Assembly (NCBI GenBank): GCA_002726205.1
Contig: PBSL01000008.1
Span: 1-43,304, forward strand
Reading direction: 5' to 3'
Origin: Planctomycetaceae bacterium
Lineage (GTDB): Bacteria > Planctomycetota > Planctomycetia > Planctomycetales > Planctomycetaceae
Length of the DNA stretch: 43,304 nucleotides
The notes under the pieces were generated by a model, which worked only from the letters and a program-made list of their open reading frames with translations, was not told where the DNA came from and searched no databases. A program made the position numbers and the translations under genes. Below, piece after piece: positions 42,987 through 43,304 of the stretch. Position 1 is the first letter of the stretch. Each line of letters begins with the position of its first letter.

Positions 42987-43304
42987 GTGGACCGGACACG
43001 ATTCGAGAAGCCGCCCCGCTGGTGGGGTCCGAAACTCAACCCGCTGGGCATTCGTCTGTTTCGCTGGCTGCGAAAGCGGATCCTGAAGACAGGTCCGAGA
43101 ATTTCCGACATCGAAGTGCGAGGGGCCGAACACGTGCGGCGGGCCCTCGACCAGGGCCAGGGCGTCTTGATCACGCCCAATCACTCGGTCCATGGTGACC
43201 CGATGGTCGTCTACGAGGCGGCCGATCATTTCGGCAGCCCGCTGTATTTCATGGCGGCCTGGCAGGTCCTGGGACTGGTCAATCCGTTTCGCCGGGCTTT
43301 CCTG
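42987..43304 (+). CDS. PlsC-type 1-acylglycerol-phosphate acyltransferase, 3' end cut by window edge
   Basis: The frame is open from a GTG at 42987, preceded by GAGAGGTGA, to the right edge, giving 106 residues. The N-terminus is basic (RWWGPKLNPLGIRLFRWLRK). The acyltransferase motif HX4D is seen in LITPNHSVHGDPMVV, which holds the catalytic His-Asp pair of PlsC-like enzymes that acylate lysophosphatidate or related acceptors. The remainder, including the substrate-binding motifs, lies outside the window, so the exact acceptor is unknown. The 122-bp gap before it holds only the hairpin above. Confidence 0.82.
   Translation, partial: MDRTRFEKPPRWWGPKLNPLGIRLFRWLRKRILKTGPRISDIEVRGAEHVRRALDQGQGVLITPNHSVHGDPMVVYEAADHFGSPLYFMAAWQVLGLVNPFRRAFL

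Overview
The window is GC-rich, gene-dense bacterial DNA that reads as a planctomycete chromosome, most likely class Planctomycetia. The identification rests on gene content. There are CRTAC1-type FG-GAP/ASPIC proteins, PQQ-propeller and HEAT-like secreted proteins, membrane-anchored proteins with prenyltransferase/squalene-cyclase repeats, a large transmembrane Ser/Thr kinase with a DLG motif, several unusual ketosynthases, and a peptidoglycan cluster that ends in an FtsQ-like gene with no ftsA or ftsZ after it. No insertion sequence, phage gene, CRISPR array or rRNA gene was seen. The only RNA gene found is tRNA-Leu(UAG).

Layout. 1-2.6 kb (minus strand): a TPR protein cut by the window edge, a CRTAC1-like propeller protein and the tRNA. 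2.7-5.7 kb (plus): a ketosynthase homologue without its catalytic Cys, then a membrane-anchored alpha/alpha-barrel repeat protein. 6.0-13.5 kb (plus): murC, murB, ddl and an ftsQ-like gene, a 100-residue unknown protein, and a Ser/Thr kinase behind a good sigma70-type promoter. 13.5-16.3 kb (minus): an overlapping trio of ManD/RspA-like dehydratase, hotdog thioesterase and PfkB kinase, facing a sialidase-like gene and a small membrane protein on the plus strand. 18.3-19.1 kb (minus): a TPR lipoprotein.

19.4-24.2 kb (plus) is the most distinctive region. It is a compact operon of intact ketosynthase, dedicated acyl carrier protein, two phytoene-desaturase-like FAD oxidoreductases and a FabZ-like dehydratase, which looks like a specialised lipid or polyene assembly line. 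Converging on it, 24.25-26.8 kb (minus) encodes a NodU/SxtI-type carbamoyltransferase, an SxtJ-like membrane protein and a DUF5989-like one-helix protein.

27.0-32.4 kb (minus): guaA, crcB, a PQQ-like propeller protein, a HEAT-like plus sugar-binding-like secreted protein and a HAD hydrolase. 32.5-37.1 kb (plus): a CobA-HemD fusion, a two-gene membrane module with an HTTM protein, and a small membrane protein. 37.1-43.3 kb: a lipoprotein (minus), a MocA-like nucleotidyltransferase (plus), a second enolase-superfamily enzyme (minus), an MBL-fold hydrolase, a secreted subtilase-like/FG-GAP fusion, and the start of a PlsC-type acyltransferase cut by the right edge.

Functions are inferred from sequence motifs read by eye. 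No database search or alignment program was run. Start codons were chosen from ribosome-binding sites and family lengths and are uncertain where noted.
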